From NCBI GenBank assembly GCA_018304425.1, contig JAGVWE010000007.1, positions 25,804 to 89,803 of the forward strand: DNA of 64,000 nt, given 5' to 3'. The stretch is from Candidatus Iainarchaeum sp. (lineage in GTDB: Archaea; Iainarchaeota; Iainarchaeia; Iainarchaeales; UBA10219). Under the pieces are notes generated by a model. It saw only the letters and a list, made by a program, of their open reading frames with translations, was not told the DNA's origin and ran no database searches. Every line of letters begins with the position of its first letter. Position 1 is the stretch's first letter. Below are positions 31,934-40,172 of the stretch, piece after piece. The translations under genes and the position numbers were made by a program.

Positions 31934-33192
31934 CCTCCATGAAATCGTTGGCCGCTGGGGCGCGCACCGCGCAGTCCGAACTGGCCGCGTCCACTTCCAC
32001 GCAACGCGCGAAAGCCCTGCGCTGGATGGCCAAGGCCGTGCGGAAATCCGGGAACCGGGTCCTGGCCGCCAACCGCAAGGACCTGGCCCGTGCCCGCGTA
32101 AAAGGCGTTTCCGAGGCGTTCCTTGACCGATTACGGCTTAGCGACCGGCGGCTGGAAGAGGCCGTTCAGGCGGTCGAAGAGTTTAGTCGTCGCGAGGATT
32201 TGCTCGGTGAAACCATCGAGGCATGGACGACTTCCGCCGGCCTCCGCATCCGCAAAGTGCGCGTGCCCCTCGGCGTGGTGCTGTTGGTGTTCGAAGCCCG
32301 GCCCCTCGTGTGCCTGGAAGCCGCCATGCTCGCGTTGAAGGCAGGCAACGCCCTCCTGCTCCGCCCCTCCCGCGACGCGGAGAATTCCTGCCGCGAACTC
32401 ATTGCCTGCGTTCGTTCCGCGCTGAAGCATGCCGGCCTGTCCGCCGACTGCGTGGCCCTCGTGCCTCCCGTCGGCGGCAAGCGGAGGCTGCACGAGCTGC
32501 TTGCCTTGCATGGCCTCATCGACGTCGTCATCCCCCGCGGCGGGGCTTCGTTCATCGACTGGGTGCGCTCGCACGCGAAAATCCCGGTCATCGAGACCGG
32601 TGCGGGCAACTGCCACGTCTACGTCGACGCGTCCGCAGACGCATCCGCAAATCTCCGGCAGGCGCTTGCCATCCTCGTGAACGCGAAAACCTCGCGTCCC
32701 TCGGTGTGCAACGCGGCCGAGAAACTGCTCGTGCACAAAGCCATTGCCAGAAAGTTCCTGCCGGTGGCCGTGGCCGCGTTGCGCGAGCGCGGCGTGCGCG
32801 TGCATGGCTGTGAGCGCTCCCGCAAACTCGTGAAGGGGCTTTTGCGTGCCACCGAGGCCGACTGGTTCAAGGAATATCTTGGCCTGGAAATCGCGGTCAA
32901 GGTGGTTGACTCGGTCGACGAAGCCATTGCGCACATCAACCGTTATTCCACGCACCACTCGGAGGCCATCTGCGCGAAGGACCGGAAGGCACTCCGCCGG
33001 TTCCTCGCTGGCGTGGATTCGGCCGCGGTTTACGCCAATGCCAGCACGCGGTTTTCGGATGGGGGTTGTTTCGGCTTCGGCGGGGAAATCGGCATCAGCA
33101 CGCAGAAGCTGCACGCCCGTGGCCCCATGGCCGAGCGGGAGTTGACGTCCTACAAGTACGTGGTGGAAGGCAAGGGCCAGGTGAGGACATGA
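31930..33192 (+). CDS. proA: Gamma-glutamyl phosphate reductase
   Basis: A 420-residue aldehyde-dehydrogenase-fold enzyme reducing gamma-glutamyl phosphate to glutamate semialdehyde with NADPH. Recognisable blocks: RKVRVPLGVVLLVFEARP, LRPSRDAENS, the ETGAGNCHVYVD segment, and catalytic Cys context NAKTSRPSVCNAAEKLLVH. C-terminal FGFGGEIGISTQKLHARGPM is characteristic. ATG overlaps the proC stop and its own stop overlaps proB, so the three are translated as one operon. Confidence 0.96.
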   Translation: MTSMKSLAAGARTAQSELAASTSTQRAKALRWMAKAVRKSGNRVLAANRKDLARARVKGVSEAFLDRLRLSDRRLEEAVQAVEEFSRREDLLGETIEAWTTSAGLRIRKVRVPLGVVLLVFEARPLVCLEAAMLALKAGNALLLRPSRDAENSCRELIACVRSALKHAGLSADCVALVPPVGGKRRLHELLALHGLIDVVIPRGGASFIDWVRSHAKIPVIETGAGNCHVYVDASADASANLRQALAILVNAKTSRPSVCNAAEKLLVHKAIARKFLPVAVAALRERGVRVHGCERSRKLVKGLLRATEADWFKEYLGLEIAVKVVDSVDEAIAHINRYSTHHSEAICAKDRKALRRFLAGVDSAAVYANASTRFSDGGCFGFGGEIGISTQKLHARGPMAERELTSYKYVVEGKGQVRT

Positions 33193-34019
33193 CTGAAAAC
33201 CTGTTCGCGGGCACGAAGCGGCTGCTGGTGAAGATTGGCACCAATGCCTTGCTGAAGGACAATGCCCCGGACCGGAGGGCCATGAAGGACTTGGCGCGCG
33301 CGCTTTCCGCGCTGCGGAGGCGCGGCATCCAGTGCGCCCTGGTGTCCAGTGGAGCCATCGGCTTCGGCTGTGAGCGGCTCTACCTCACCCGCAGCACGCT
33401 TAGCCTGGCGCTCCAGCAGGCCTGTGCCGCCGTCGGCCAGGTGGAGTTGATGGCCGAGTACGCGCGCGCCTTCCAGGCCTTCAACCAGCGCATGGCCCAG
33501 GTGCTGGTTTCGGGCGAGAATTTCCGTTCCCCGCAGGCCCTGGCCAACCTGCGCGCCACGGTGGAAGCCTTGTTTGGCCTCAACACCATTCCGGTCTTCA
33601 ACGAGAACGACGCGGTCTCGGTCGCCGAACTCGATAGTGGCAAGCTGTTCTCGGACAACGATGGCCTCACGGCCTTGGTGGCCCTGCACCTGGGTTTCGA
33701 TGGCGTCGTCTTCATCTCGGATGTCGGCGGCCTCTACGAGCGGGGAGCGGGTGGAAACGGCTTTGGGGTGCTGGTCAGGGAAGTGGGGGACGTGTCCGTG
33801 CTCGACTTTTCCGGCCGCGTCGTGGGGGCCAATGGCAAGGGCGGCCTTGCCTCCAAGCTGGCGGCCACCCGGCGGCTCACCGAGCAAGGCATCCCGGTGG
33901 CGCTCGTCAAGAAGGAGAAGGACGCGCTGGACAAGGTCTTCGCGGGCCGCGCCCATGGCACGCTTTTTATGCCTAAGCCGGGAATGCTGGGCGGGGGAGA
34001 AAACCGTGGCAATGATTGA
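33189..34019 (+). CDS. proB: Glutamate 5-kinase
   Basis: A 276-residue amino-acid kinase phosphorylating L-glutamate as the first proline step. Motifs: LLVKIGTNALL, ALVSSGAIGFG, FNENDAVSVAEL, FSDNDGLTALVA and GGLASKLAATRR. The C-terminal PUA domain of many bacterial ProB proteins is absent. The ATG at 33189 overlaps the proA stop (ATGA); longer upstream frames are rejected. The 3' end overlaps the next gene by eight bases. Confidence 0.95.
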   Translation: MTENLFAGTKRLLVKIGTNALLKDNAPDRRAMKDLARALSALRRRGIQCALVSSGAIGFGCERLYLTRSTLSLALQQACAAVGQVELMAEYARAFQAFNQRMAQVLVSGENFRSPQALANLRATVEALFGLNTIPVFNENDAVSVAELDSGKLFSDNDGLTALVALHLGFDGVVFISDVGGLYERGAGGNGFGVLVREVGDVSVLDFSGRVVGANGKGGLASKLAATRRLTEQGIPVALVKKEKDALDKVFAGRAHGTLFMPKPGMLGGGENRGND

Positions 34020-34338
34020 CGACTTCCTGAAACTCGACATCCGTGTCGGAAAGGTCATCCAGGTGGAGGAGGCCCCGGACCTCCGGAAGCCGGTCTACAA
34101 GCTGACGATCGACTTCGGCGCGGAAATCGGCGTGAAGCGTTCCCTGGCAGGGGTTCCGCCCAACTACAAAAAGGAGGCCTTGCTCAACCAGCTCGTGCTC
34201 GCGGTAGTGAATTTCCCGCCGCGGCAGATGGGCAAGCACCTCTCAGAAGTGCTCACCTTGGGCGTGGACGACGCCGAGGGGAAGTGCGTGCTCATCAAGC
34301 CCGATTGGGACGTGTTTTTGGGCTCGCGGCTGCACTAG
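34012..34338 (+). CDS. tRNA-binding OB-fold protein (CsaA / EMAP II-like)
   Basis: A 108-residue tRNA-binding domain protein: FLKLDIRVGKVIQVEEAPDLRKPVYKL, IGVKRSLAGV, LVLAVVNFPPRQMG and SEVLTLGVDD are the standard Trbp111/CsaA blocks. The domain binds the tRNA elbow, as dimers or attached to synthetases. The end of proB overlaps its start, making it the fourth gene of the proline operon and placing it next to ProRS; a link to prolyl-tRNA handling is inference. Confidence 0.9.
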   Translation: MIDDFLKLDIRVGKVIQVEEAPDLRKPVYKLTIDFGAEIGVKRSLAGVPPNYKKEALLNQLVLAVVNFPPRQMGKHLSEVLTLGVDDAEGKCVLIKPDWDVFLGSRLH

Positions 34339-34350
34339 GCCCTGTGTCGG

Positions 34351-34629
34351 CTACTGGTAGGCATGGTTGTGGTGGTCGAAGTCTACGAAGAGAACGAATT
34401 TGATCGCCTTGTCATATTTGAACGTCAGCACAAAGTGCTTGTCGATGTGCACGCGTTGTTCTCCCTTGCGCCCGTGCCGCAGGTGCTTGTAGCGTTCGAT
34501 GGCGGATTCGTCCGAGTTGACGATTTCCTGGATTTTCTTCATCACGATTTCGTACCTGTGGCGGTCGCGCCTGAAAAGCCTGTCAAGGATGGATTTCAGT
34601 TCAGGGGAAAAGTCGTGGGCTAGCGGCAT
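34351..34629 (-). CDS. RelE-superfamily toxin
   Basis: A 92-residue RelE/ParE-fold protein (FSPELKSILDRLFRRDRHRYEIVMKKIQEI, then YKHLRHGRKGEQRVHIDKHFVLTFKY and VLFVDFDHHNHAY). The basic and aromatic residues of RelE mRNA interferases sit in the C-terminal half. It abuts the stop of its antitoxin gene on the same strand with no gap. Expected to cleave ribosome-bound mRNA. Confidence 0.85.
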   Translation of the reverse strand: MPLAHDFSPELKSILDRLFRRDRHRYEIVMKKIQEIVNSDESAIERYKHLRHGRKGEQRVHIDKHFVLTFKYDKAIKFVLFVDFDHHNHAYQ

Positions 34630-34893
34630 TTACTTACCTTCGATTTCCTTGCGCAGCTCTTCGATGCTCGTGGGCCGGTAGCCAGGTTTCCTGGCTTGCT
34701 TGTAGTACTCGCGCTGGATTCGGTCCAGCTTCTTCAAATAGCTCGGCTTCACCTTGCGTTCAACCTCGTCTTCGCCGTACATTTCCGCGAACTTGTTAAT
34801 CGCCTCGCTCTTGTCCTTGAGCCCGTACTTGGCCTTGACGACCATCAGCACCCGGTTCGTGTACTCGTTCAGCGAGACCCTGGCGTCCACCAT
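34630..34893 (-). CDS. DUF2683-type antitoxin
   Basis: An 87-residue protein starting MVDARVSLNEYTNRVLMVVKAK, a ribbon-helix-helix-like DUF2683 N terminus, with a long basic toxin-binding tail (KLDRIQREYYKQARKPGYRP). The ATG at 34893 is decided by a clear Shine-Dalgarno GGAGGTG six bases upstream, unlike the leaderless genes around it. A near-perfect dyad TGTGTATTCGGTGTACACA (34906-34924) lies just upstream and is a likely operator. Confidence 0.75.
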   Translation of the reverse strand: MVDARVSLNEYTNRVLMVVKAKYGLKDKSEAINKFAEMYGEDEVERKVKPSYLKKLDRIQREYYKQARKPGYRPTSIEELRKEIEGK

Positions 34894-35099
34894 GCATGCA
34901 CCTCCTGTGTATTCGGTGTACACATGGGGTGCATAGGGTTTAGTTAAGGCTTTCGGCTGCATGCGGGTAAAGTAGGCAACGGAATTAATTTAACTATTTC
35001 GTTGATTGTCGTAATAAATGGCTTTTTGGGGGTCTGGGGGGTCCCGGGCAGCAGGGTTCCCAAGGTTTAAATAACTGGCTTCCCATATATGGTGCGTTC

Positions 35100-36554
35100 A
35101 TGGCCGAAAAAAAGCCTGCCGAAAGGGATGCTTTGCTGGGCATTGGCGTTAAGAAAGCCCAGGACTTCGTGGAATGGTATTCCCAGGTCGTGCTCAAGGC
35201 CGAGCTCGCCGACTACGCTCCCGTCAAGGGCTTCATGGTCATCCGGCCGCGGGGCTACGCGGTGTGGGAAAACATCCAGGCCCACTTCAACCAGTGCATC
35301 AAGGCCTTGGGCGTGCAAAATGCGTACTTCCCGTTGCTGATTCCGGAGAGCTTCTTCAGGCGCGAGGCCGAGCACGCGCAGGGCTTCGCCCCCGAGCTCG
35401 CCTGGATCGAGAAAAAGGAGGGCGAGGAACGCGTGGCCATCCGCCCCACGAGCGAGACCATCATGTATGATTCCTACGCGAAGTGGATCAGGTCCTACCG
35501 CGACCTGCCCCTGCGTATCAACCAGTGGTGCAACGTGCTCCGCTGGGAAGTCAGCCAGACCAAGATTTTCTTGCGGACGCGGGAGTTCCTCTGGCAGGAA
35601 GGCCACTGCGTGTACGAGTCGAAAGAGGACTGCGACCGGGAAGTCCAGCTGATGCTGGAGGAATATCGGAAACTATGCGAGGACGTGCTGGCCATCCCGG
35701 TGCTGACCGGTTACAAGTCGAAGGCCGAGACCTTCGCCGGCGCGCTTTACACCACGACCTTGGAGGCGCTGATGCCGGACGGGAAGGCCCTGCAGTTGGG
35801 CACCTCCCACAACCTGGGCCAGGGCTTCGCGAAAGCGTTCGGCATCGAGTTCCTGGGCCGCGACGAGGAAAAGCACGTGCCCTGGCAGTCTTCCTGGGGT
35901 TTTTCCACGCGCCTGATTGGGGCCCTGGTGATGGTGCACGGGGACGACAAGGGCTTAATCCTGCCGCCCCGCATCGCCTCGGTGAAGGCCGTGGTCGTGC
36001 CCATCGTCTTTGACAAGGGCCGCGAGGCCGTGCTGGCGAAGGCCAGGGAGCTGGCACAGGCGCTCAGCAAAGCCGGCATAGCCTGCCACTTGGATGACCG
36101 CGACGAGTACTCCGCGGGCTGGAAGTTCAACGAATGGGAACTGAAAGGGGTTCCCCTTCGCGTCGAGGTGGGCCCGAAGGACGTCGAAAAAAAGCAGTGC
36201 GTCCTGGTGCGCCGTGACACCGGGGAAAAGGCGTTCGTCAAGGAAACCGATCTGGTGCAGGAAGCGGGGCGGCTCTTGGACGCCGTCCAGGCAGGCCTCT
36301 TGGCGCGCGCGAAGAAGTTCCGCGACGAGAACACCGTGGAAGCCAAGTCGTACGCGGACTTCCAGAAGGCCATCGAGGCGCGCAAGCTGGTGAAGGCCTT
36401 TTTCTGCGAGCAGGAAGCCTGCGAGAAGAAAATCAAGGAAGAGACGACCGCGACCAGCCGCTGCATTCCCTTCAACCAATCGGGTGCCGGCGGAAAATGC
36501 GTCAAATGCGGCAGCCCGGCCAAGCGGTGGGCGTACTTCGCGAAGAACTACTGA
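35100..36554 (+). CDS. proS: Prolyl-tRNA synthetase, archaeal/eukaryal type
   Basis: A 484-residue class II synthetase charging tRNA-Pro. Class II motifs: KGFMVIRPRGYAVWENIQ, motif 2 near RINQWCNVLRWEVSQTKIFLRTREFLWQEGH, and SWGFSTRLIGALVMVHGDD in motif 3. The anticodon-binding domain and the C-terminal zinc-binding domain (CEQEACEKKI ... CVKCG, ending NY) show it is the eukaryote-like form without an editing insert. Three tRNA-Pro loci lie within 9 kb. TATA box tttaaata is upstream. Confidence 0.96.
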   Translation: MAEKKPAERDALLGIGVKKAQDFVEWYSQVVLKAELADYAPVKGFMVIRPRGYAVWENIQAHFNQCIKALGVQNAYFPLLIPESFFRREAEHAQGFAPELAWIEKKEGEERVAIRPTSETIMYDSYAKWIRSYRDLPLRINQWCNVLRWEVSQTKIFLRTREFLWQEGHCVYESKEDCDREVQLMLEEYRKLCEDVLAIPVLTGYKSKAETFAGALYTTTLEALMPDGKALQLGTSHNLGQGFAKAFGIEFLGRDEEKHVPWQSSWGFSTRLIGALVMVHGDDKGLILPPRIASVKAVVVPIVFDKGREAVLAKARELAQALSKAGIACHLDDRDEYSAGWKFNEWELKGVPLRVEVGPKDVEKKQCVLVRRDTGEKAFVKETDLVQEAGRLLDAVQAGLLARAKKFRDENTVEAKSYADFQKAIEARKLVKAFFCEQEACEKKIKEETTATSRCIPFNQSGAGGKCVKCGSPAKRWAYFAKNY

Positions 36555-36579
36555 TTTACCGCTGCGGTTCGGCACGCGT

Positions 36580-36837
36580 TCACGGATACGGTGAGCGGTT
36601 GGCAATCAGGCCCTCGTGCTTCGTGGCCGGCACTTTTTTCTTTATGTGGATTTTGGAGACGAAGACAACAAATAGGAGAAGCCCCAGGCCCGCCGAATAG
36701 ATAAGCCATTCCCGATAAATAAATTCTCCTTGGGGGCCGGTGAATGTCCCGGTTGCAAGGGCGGCGATGCCAGCTGTCGCCAGCACCAAGCCATTCAATC
36801 CGAGCAAGAGGCCCGTGATTTTTTTTGCCATTCCCAT
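36580..36837 (-). CDS. Two-helix membrane protein ending NRSPYP (module copy 1)
   Basis: An 85-residue protein with two predicted membrane helices (about 8-28 and 42-62) and a short basic tail ending IANRSPYP. The same NRSPYP end closes the membrane gene at 37795, and each faces a divergent gene for a soluble protein of a shared family. No known family recognised. The pair looks like a functional unit that has been duplicated. Confidence 0.6.
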   Translation of the reverse strand: MGMAKKITGLLLGLNGLVLATAGIAALATGTFTGPQGEFIYREWLIYSAGLGLLLFVVFVSKIHIKKKVPATKHEGLIANRSPYP

Positions 36838-36874
36838 GATACGTTGTTAAGCGGATTCGCTTATAATTATAGGC

Positions 36875-37180
36875 ATGGCCTCAAACCGATTGAAGGGGGC
36901 TTTTAAGAATGGATACGACTTCTTGGACGCCCTGTCTCTGGTTGGGGACTACTTGGAGGAACCGGGTGAACTCACTCGCTGCCTCGAGGAAGTCGGCGAC
37001 AAGCGGAAGAAAGCGCTTGAGAGAGAATGGAAAAACGCCGAACTCGTCAGCAAACACCGCACCATTCTCACGTCGTGGTCGGAGGACGACCGCTATGCGG
37101 ACGACAGATTTTACCAGAAAAAGCTCCTTGAATGCTATGATGTGAACCGGAAGTTGCGTCGGGCCATGGGCCTGCCCTAG
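36875..37180 (+). CDS. Soluble partner with SWSEDDRY motif (module copy 1)
   Basis: A 101-residue charged helical protein. Its C-terminal third, LTSWSEDDRYADDRFYQKKL then ECY...R.AMGLP, is nearly identical in protein and DNA to the gene at 38079, while the N-terminal parts differ. This pattern suggests a constant functional end and a variable recognition end, or gene conversion. It diverges from the two-helix membrane gene; no known fold can be named. Confidence 0.6.
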   Translation: MASNRLKGAFKNGYDFLDALSLVGDYLEEPGELTRCLEEVGDKRKKALEREWKNAELVSKHRTILTSWSEDDRYADDRFYQKKLLECYDVNRKLRRAMGLP

Positions 37181-37185
37181 CGGGT

Positions 37186-37449
37186 TCAAAAGAACTGCCG
37201 GTACCATCGCTCGTATTCCTTGTGCGTGCCGACAAAGTAGAACCTGGCTTGTTTCGGCGTTTCAAACACGCGGTACGCGATGCGATGCTGTCCGACTTCG
37301 TCGACGAAATAGTTGGCCCCTCGCTTCAGGTGCCGCTTGAACGGTTGTTCCAGGATTTTCGCAATCTTCTTGGCCACTCTTTCCTTCAACTCGTTGTCAA
37401 GCCGGTTGAAATGGACGGGCCAATTTTCGTCGAATGCTGCCGCATACAT
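37186..37449 (-). CDS. RelE-superfamily toxin between the module copies
   Basis: An 87-residue RelE/HigB-like protein (FDENWPVHFNRLDNELKERVAKKIAKIL, HRIAYRVFETPKQARFYFVGTHKEYERWYRQ). Aromatic and basic residues of the catalytic face are present. It lies six bases after its antitoxin gene and converges tightly on the soluble module gene (six-base gap), so it appears inserted between the module copies. Confidence 0.82.
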   Translation of the reverse strand: MYAAAFDENWPVHFNRLDNELKERVAKKIAKILEQPFKRHLKRGANYFVDEVGQHRIAYRVFETPKQARFYFVGTHKEYERWYRQFF

Positions 37450-37454
37450 GCGCG

Positions 37455-37700
37455 TTATCCCTTCAGGTGTTTGGCATGAGCGCCGAGTGCCTGTTCGGGA
37501 GTGAGCAGCCTTCTTTTCCCTTCGCTTATTTCCTTGTCAATGGCATCCAGTTTCCGGTTCACGAGGGTTTCCTCGTCCAGGTACTCGTTTCCAAAGTGGA
37601 CGATGGCCAGCCGGATGGCCTCGGATTGCGTGTTGGCATACCCGTCCTGGACCATGGTTTCCAGGATTTGCTTGGTCTTACCTCGTAAAGCTACGTTCAT
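37455..37700 (-). CDS. Ribbon-helix-helix antitoxin
   Basis: An 81-residue protein reading MNVALRGKTKQILETMVQDGYANTQ and SEAIRLAIVHFGNEY, a typical RHH DNA-binding pattern, then a helical toxin-binding tail. It precedes the RelE-like toxin in one operon. AT-rich DNA with tataacctatatg upstream holds the promoter. Confidence 0.78.
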   Translation of the reverse strand: MNVALRGKTKQILETMVQDGYANTQSEAIRLAIVHFGNEYLDEETLVNRKLDAIDKEISEGKRRLLTPEQALGAHAKHLKG

Positions 37701-37794
37701 GGCGAAAACCAGTATAACCTATATGCCTCCCTTACGCTTTAAATAGGTTCTGTTTTTGCGTCAAATCGGTACCTACTGTCTTAGGGCAAGCGGT

Positions 37795-38049
37795 TCACGG
37801 ATAGGGTGAGCGGTTGATTGACATTCCTTCGCAACGCATGGGTGCGCGAGGCGTTGTTTGTGGGGTGCCAGTTGGCCTGGCAAAGAGCGCCCAAACCAGC
37901 ACCAGCCAGAAGACGGCTAGCTGGGGTAACAGGCGGAGGAACCGTTCGCTACCCGTTGAGCCAGTGAAGAGGGCAGATAGTGCAATTGCGTGGTAAACCA
38001 TGAATTCCAGGCCAAACAGGGCTGCCAGAACCTTTTCATGGAATTTCAT
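37795..38049 (-). CDS. Two-helix membrane protein ending NRSPYP (module copy 2)
   Basis: An 84-residue protein with two membrane helices (about 8-28 and 42-60), a Pro/Arg-rich linker and the end SINRSPYP. Apart from that end and the topology it shares little with the copy at 36580. The ATG at 38049 lies about 24 nt from a TATA (tatttattc), so leaderless; an in-frame TTG six codons earlier is rejected. The last 25 bases of both copies are almost the same (cacggata-ggtgagcggtt). Confidence 0.6.
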   Translation of the reverse strand: MKFHEKVLAALFGLEFMVYHAIALSALFTGSTGSERFLRLLPQLAVFWLVLVWALFARPTGTPQTTPRAPMRCEGMSINRSPYP

Positions 38050-38078
38050 ATTGACTTGTTGCCGCAAACAGAATAAAT

Positions 38079-38372
38079 ATGGATGCCAAAAAAGTGAAAG
38101 GCTTGTTGCAACTTGGCACGGTTAAAAAGATAATCGATTTCTTCATGGAGCCGCTGAAAAGAGAAAATGAGGCATTGAATGCTTGCCTGAAAGAAGTCGG
38201 TGAGAAACGTGACAAGGCATTAGCCAAGCGGGCACAGTTCAAACCCGGCAAAACCTACCTGACGTCGTGGTCGGAGGACGACCGCTATGTGGACGACAGA
38301 TTTTACCAGAAAAAGCTGACCGAATGCTACGATAAAAATACGCGGTCGCGGAAGGCCATGGGCTTGCCTTGA
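38079..38372 (+). CDS. Soluble partner with SWSEDDRY motif (module copy 2)
   Basis: A 97-residue relative of the gene at 36875: different N-terminal half, then TYLTSWSEDDRYVDDRFYQKKL and a matching KAMGLP end. It is divergent from the membrane gene with only 29 bases between starts, so the two promoters overlap. The constant part is rich in acidic and aromatic residues. Function unknown. Confidence 0.6.
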   Translation: MDAKKVKGLLQLGTVKKIIDFFMEPLKRENEALNACLKEVGEKRDKALAKRAQFKPGKTYLTSWSEDDRYVDDRFYQKKLTECYDKNTRSRKAMGLP

Positions 38373-38382
38373 CTTCCCGCTG

Positions 38383-38844
38383 TCAGCACACCCCGCACGG
38401 CGGTTCCGTGAACAGGCTCAGATACCATTCCTCGACCGGCTCGTCCACGAGCTTGACGGCATGCGGCCGCAGGAACGCGAACCCGTGTTCCCCATACAAT
38501 TTCTTGGCGGCTTCGTTGCTTTGCCGGACCAGCAGCGTTATTTCCTTGAACCCCTGCTGCTTGATGAAGTCCATGGCAAACTGGAGGAGTGCATGCGCGT
38601 TTCCCTTGCCACGGAATCCCTCGCGGACCACCAAGCCGTTGATGCGCGCGCGGGCCATGTTCAGGGCTTCGACTTCGATGAAGCCGATGAGTTGCCCGCC
38701 CTCGACCTGCTTGAACAGGAACAGTTTTTTTCCGGCCAGCCGCTGCCGGAGCTTGTCCAGGGTGGCTTCGGTGTAGGGAAACTCCTTGCGGATGAGGCTG
38801 CTGATGAGTTCCAGGTCCGTGTCCGCTGCCGGTTGAATCGTCAT
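38383..38844 (-). CDS. GNAT family N-acetyltransferase
   Basis: A 153-residue acetyltransferase. The acetyl-CoA loop is VREGFRGKGNAHALLQFAMDFI (Q/R-x-x-G-x-G/A type), preceded by the long strand QLIGFIEVEALNMARARINGLVV and followed by EITLLVRQSNEAAKKLYGEHGF, the motif B pattern. Substrate is not evident; peptide N-terminus, antibiotic or polyamine are possible. Confidence 0.88.
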   Translation of the reverse strand: MTIQPAADTDLELISSLIRKEFPYTEATLDKLRQRLAGKKLFLFKQVEGGQLIGFIEVEALNMARARINGLVVREGFRGKGNAHALLQFAMDFIKQQGFKEITLLVRQSNEAAKKLYGEHGFAFLRPHAVKLVDEPVEEWYLSLFTEPPCGVC

Positions 38845-38855
38845 AGGCTTCCCCC

Positions 38856-39536
38856 TTACCGCTTGGCCCGCAGGAACTCCTCGATTTCCTGGCTGGAGAC
38901 CGCGCAGCCCCCGAACTTGAGGGCGAACAAGGCGGCTTCCAGGGCCTGGCGGTTGCGCGGCAGCACCTCCTCGAAGTAGCCGCGCTCGTAGGCCAGCGCG
39001 ATGAGTTCCACGGACCTTACCACTCTGATGTCCGAAAGCAATTTAATGAATTCCTTGAGCCTCCCCTCGTTGAGCTTGATGTCCTGCTGGTGCTTGTAGG
39101 CCACGTAGTTCTGCAGCCTCCAGGGGTCCTCGATGAGCATGCGGGTGGTTCGCTCGTCGATGGCGACCATGTGGGCGCGGAGGTTCTTGCACAGGGCCAG
39201 GGTCTCGGCCTCGCCTTTCTGGATGATGGTCAAAGGCTTTCCCTTCGCGAAGAACAGGGTGTTCGCGCTGTCCAGGATTTTCCCGGTCAACTGCTTGACG
39301 GCCGCGTTGCCTGGAATGATTTCAATCCAGCCCTCGTCGACGGCCTGCTGGATGCGCAGCGCGCCCAACTCGAACCGCTTGATGTGCAGCGGCCGTTCCA
39401 CGGTTTCCGCGTACACCGACTGGGGGATGACGAAGGAAACCGCTCCCTCCTGGCCGAGCCCCTTCAGCAGGCGGGTCAGGCACTTCTCGGAAATCGAGAT
39501 AATCGTCGAGGAATCGAAGACCAGTTTCTGCGCCAT
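38856..39536 (-). CDS. PIN-like domain protein
   Basis: A 226-residue protein starting KLVFDSSTIISISEKCL, which has the first PIN carboxylate in an FD-S-S-x-I-I context, then KGEAETLALCKN and VAIDERTTRML with further acidic residues. It is longer than a VapC and lacks a small antitoxin neighbour, so it belongs to the larger archaeal PIN-like group, perhaps an RNA-processing nuclease. It follows the gene at 39541 with a five-base gap. Confidence 0.7.
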   Translation of the reverse strand: MAQKLVFDSSTIISISEKCLTRLLKGLGQEGAVSFVIPQSVYAETVERPLHIKRFELGALRIQQAVDEGWIEIIPGNAAVKQLTGKILDSANTLFFAKGKPLTIIQKGEAETLALCKNLRAHMVAIDERTTRMLIEDPWRLQNYVAYKHQQDIKLNEGRLKEFIKLLSDIRVVRSVELIALAYERGYFEEVLPRNRQALEAALFALKFGGCAVSSQEIEEFLRAKR

Positions 39537-39540
39537 GCTC

Positions 39541-40095
39541 TCACTCGAACATTTCCCGCAACGGTTTCAGCCTCGCCGCGATGCCGAAGGTGATGCCTTC
39601 CTCGTCGTGCATGCGCGTCCAGCCAATGTAGTTCTGCACGTCCTCTTTTTCCGCCCCCGTCAGGTCCACGGCCTGGCTGAGGCTCAAGCCCAGGCCATAG
39701 GCGGCGGAAGCCATCTTGAGGCGCGCCTTTTCCTCCATGCTGATGGCGTACCGCCCGAACTCGTGGTCGACTTCCGAGACCACTTCGATGATGGTGTCCA
39801 GGCTCTTGCCGAACTCCTTGGGCTTGCCGCGCGCCAGGCTGTAGGCCGCCAAATCCAGTTCGCGCAGGATTTTGGCCTTGATGGCCGTCCACTGGTGGTC
39901 GATGACGATGTGCCGCTTGGAGACCAGCTTGTTCAAGGAATAGCCGATGAGGGCCAGGTTGGCGTAGCCCCGGTCGTTCACCATGGCCGCGCGCTGGAGG
40001 CAGGCCTCGCTGCTCTCCTTCAATGCAATCGTGTCCTCTATCTGGAACGCCGTCCGCAAGTGCTTGACTTTCTGTTCAAGGTCCCGCAATGCCAT
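39541..40095 (-). CDS. Helical protein of unknown function, co-transcribed with PIN-like gene
   Basis: A 184-residue mostly helical protein with an N-terminal coiled-coil-like stretch (LRDLEQKVKHLRTAFQ) and a C-terminal segment AVDLTGAEKEDVQNYIGWTRMHDEEG. The region EEKARLKMASAAYGLGLSLSQAVDLTG reads like a helix-turn-helix. It is upstream of the PIN-like gene on the same strand, so the two may act together as regulator or partner and nuclease. No named family. Confidence 0.6.
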   Translation of the reverse strand: MALRDLEQKVKHLRTAFQIEDTIALKESSEACLQRAAMVNDRGYANLALIGYSLNKLVSKRHIVIDHQWTAIKAKILRELDLAAYSLARGKPKEFGKSLDTIIEVVSEVDHEFGRYAISMEEKARLKMASAAYGLGLSLSQAVDLTGAEKEDVQNYIGWTRMHDEEGITFGIAARLKPLREMFE

Positions 40096-40172
40096 GTCCT
40101 TCCCCCACCACTAACGCAGTCCAAGAATTTAAGGGTTGCGGCCCAACGGTTTAACGGATCAGCCGTCAAGGG

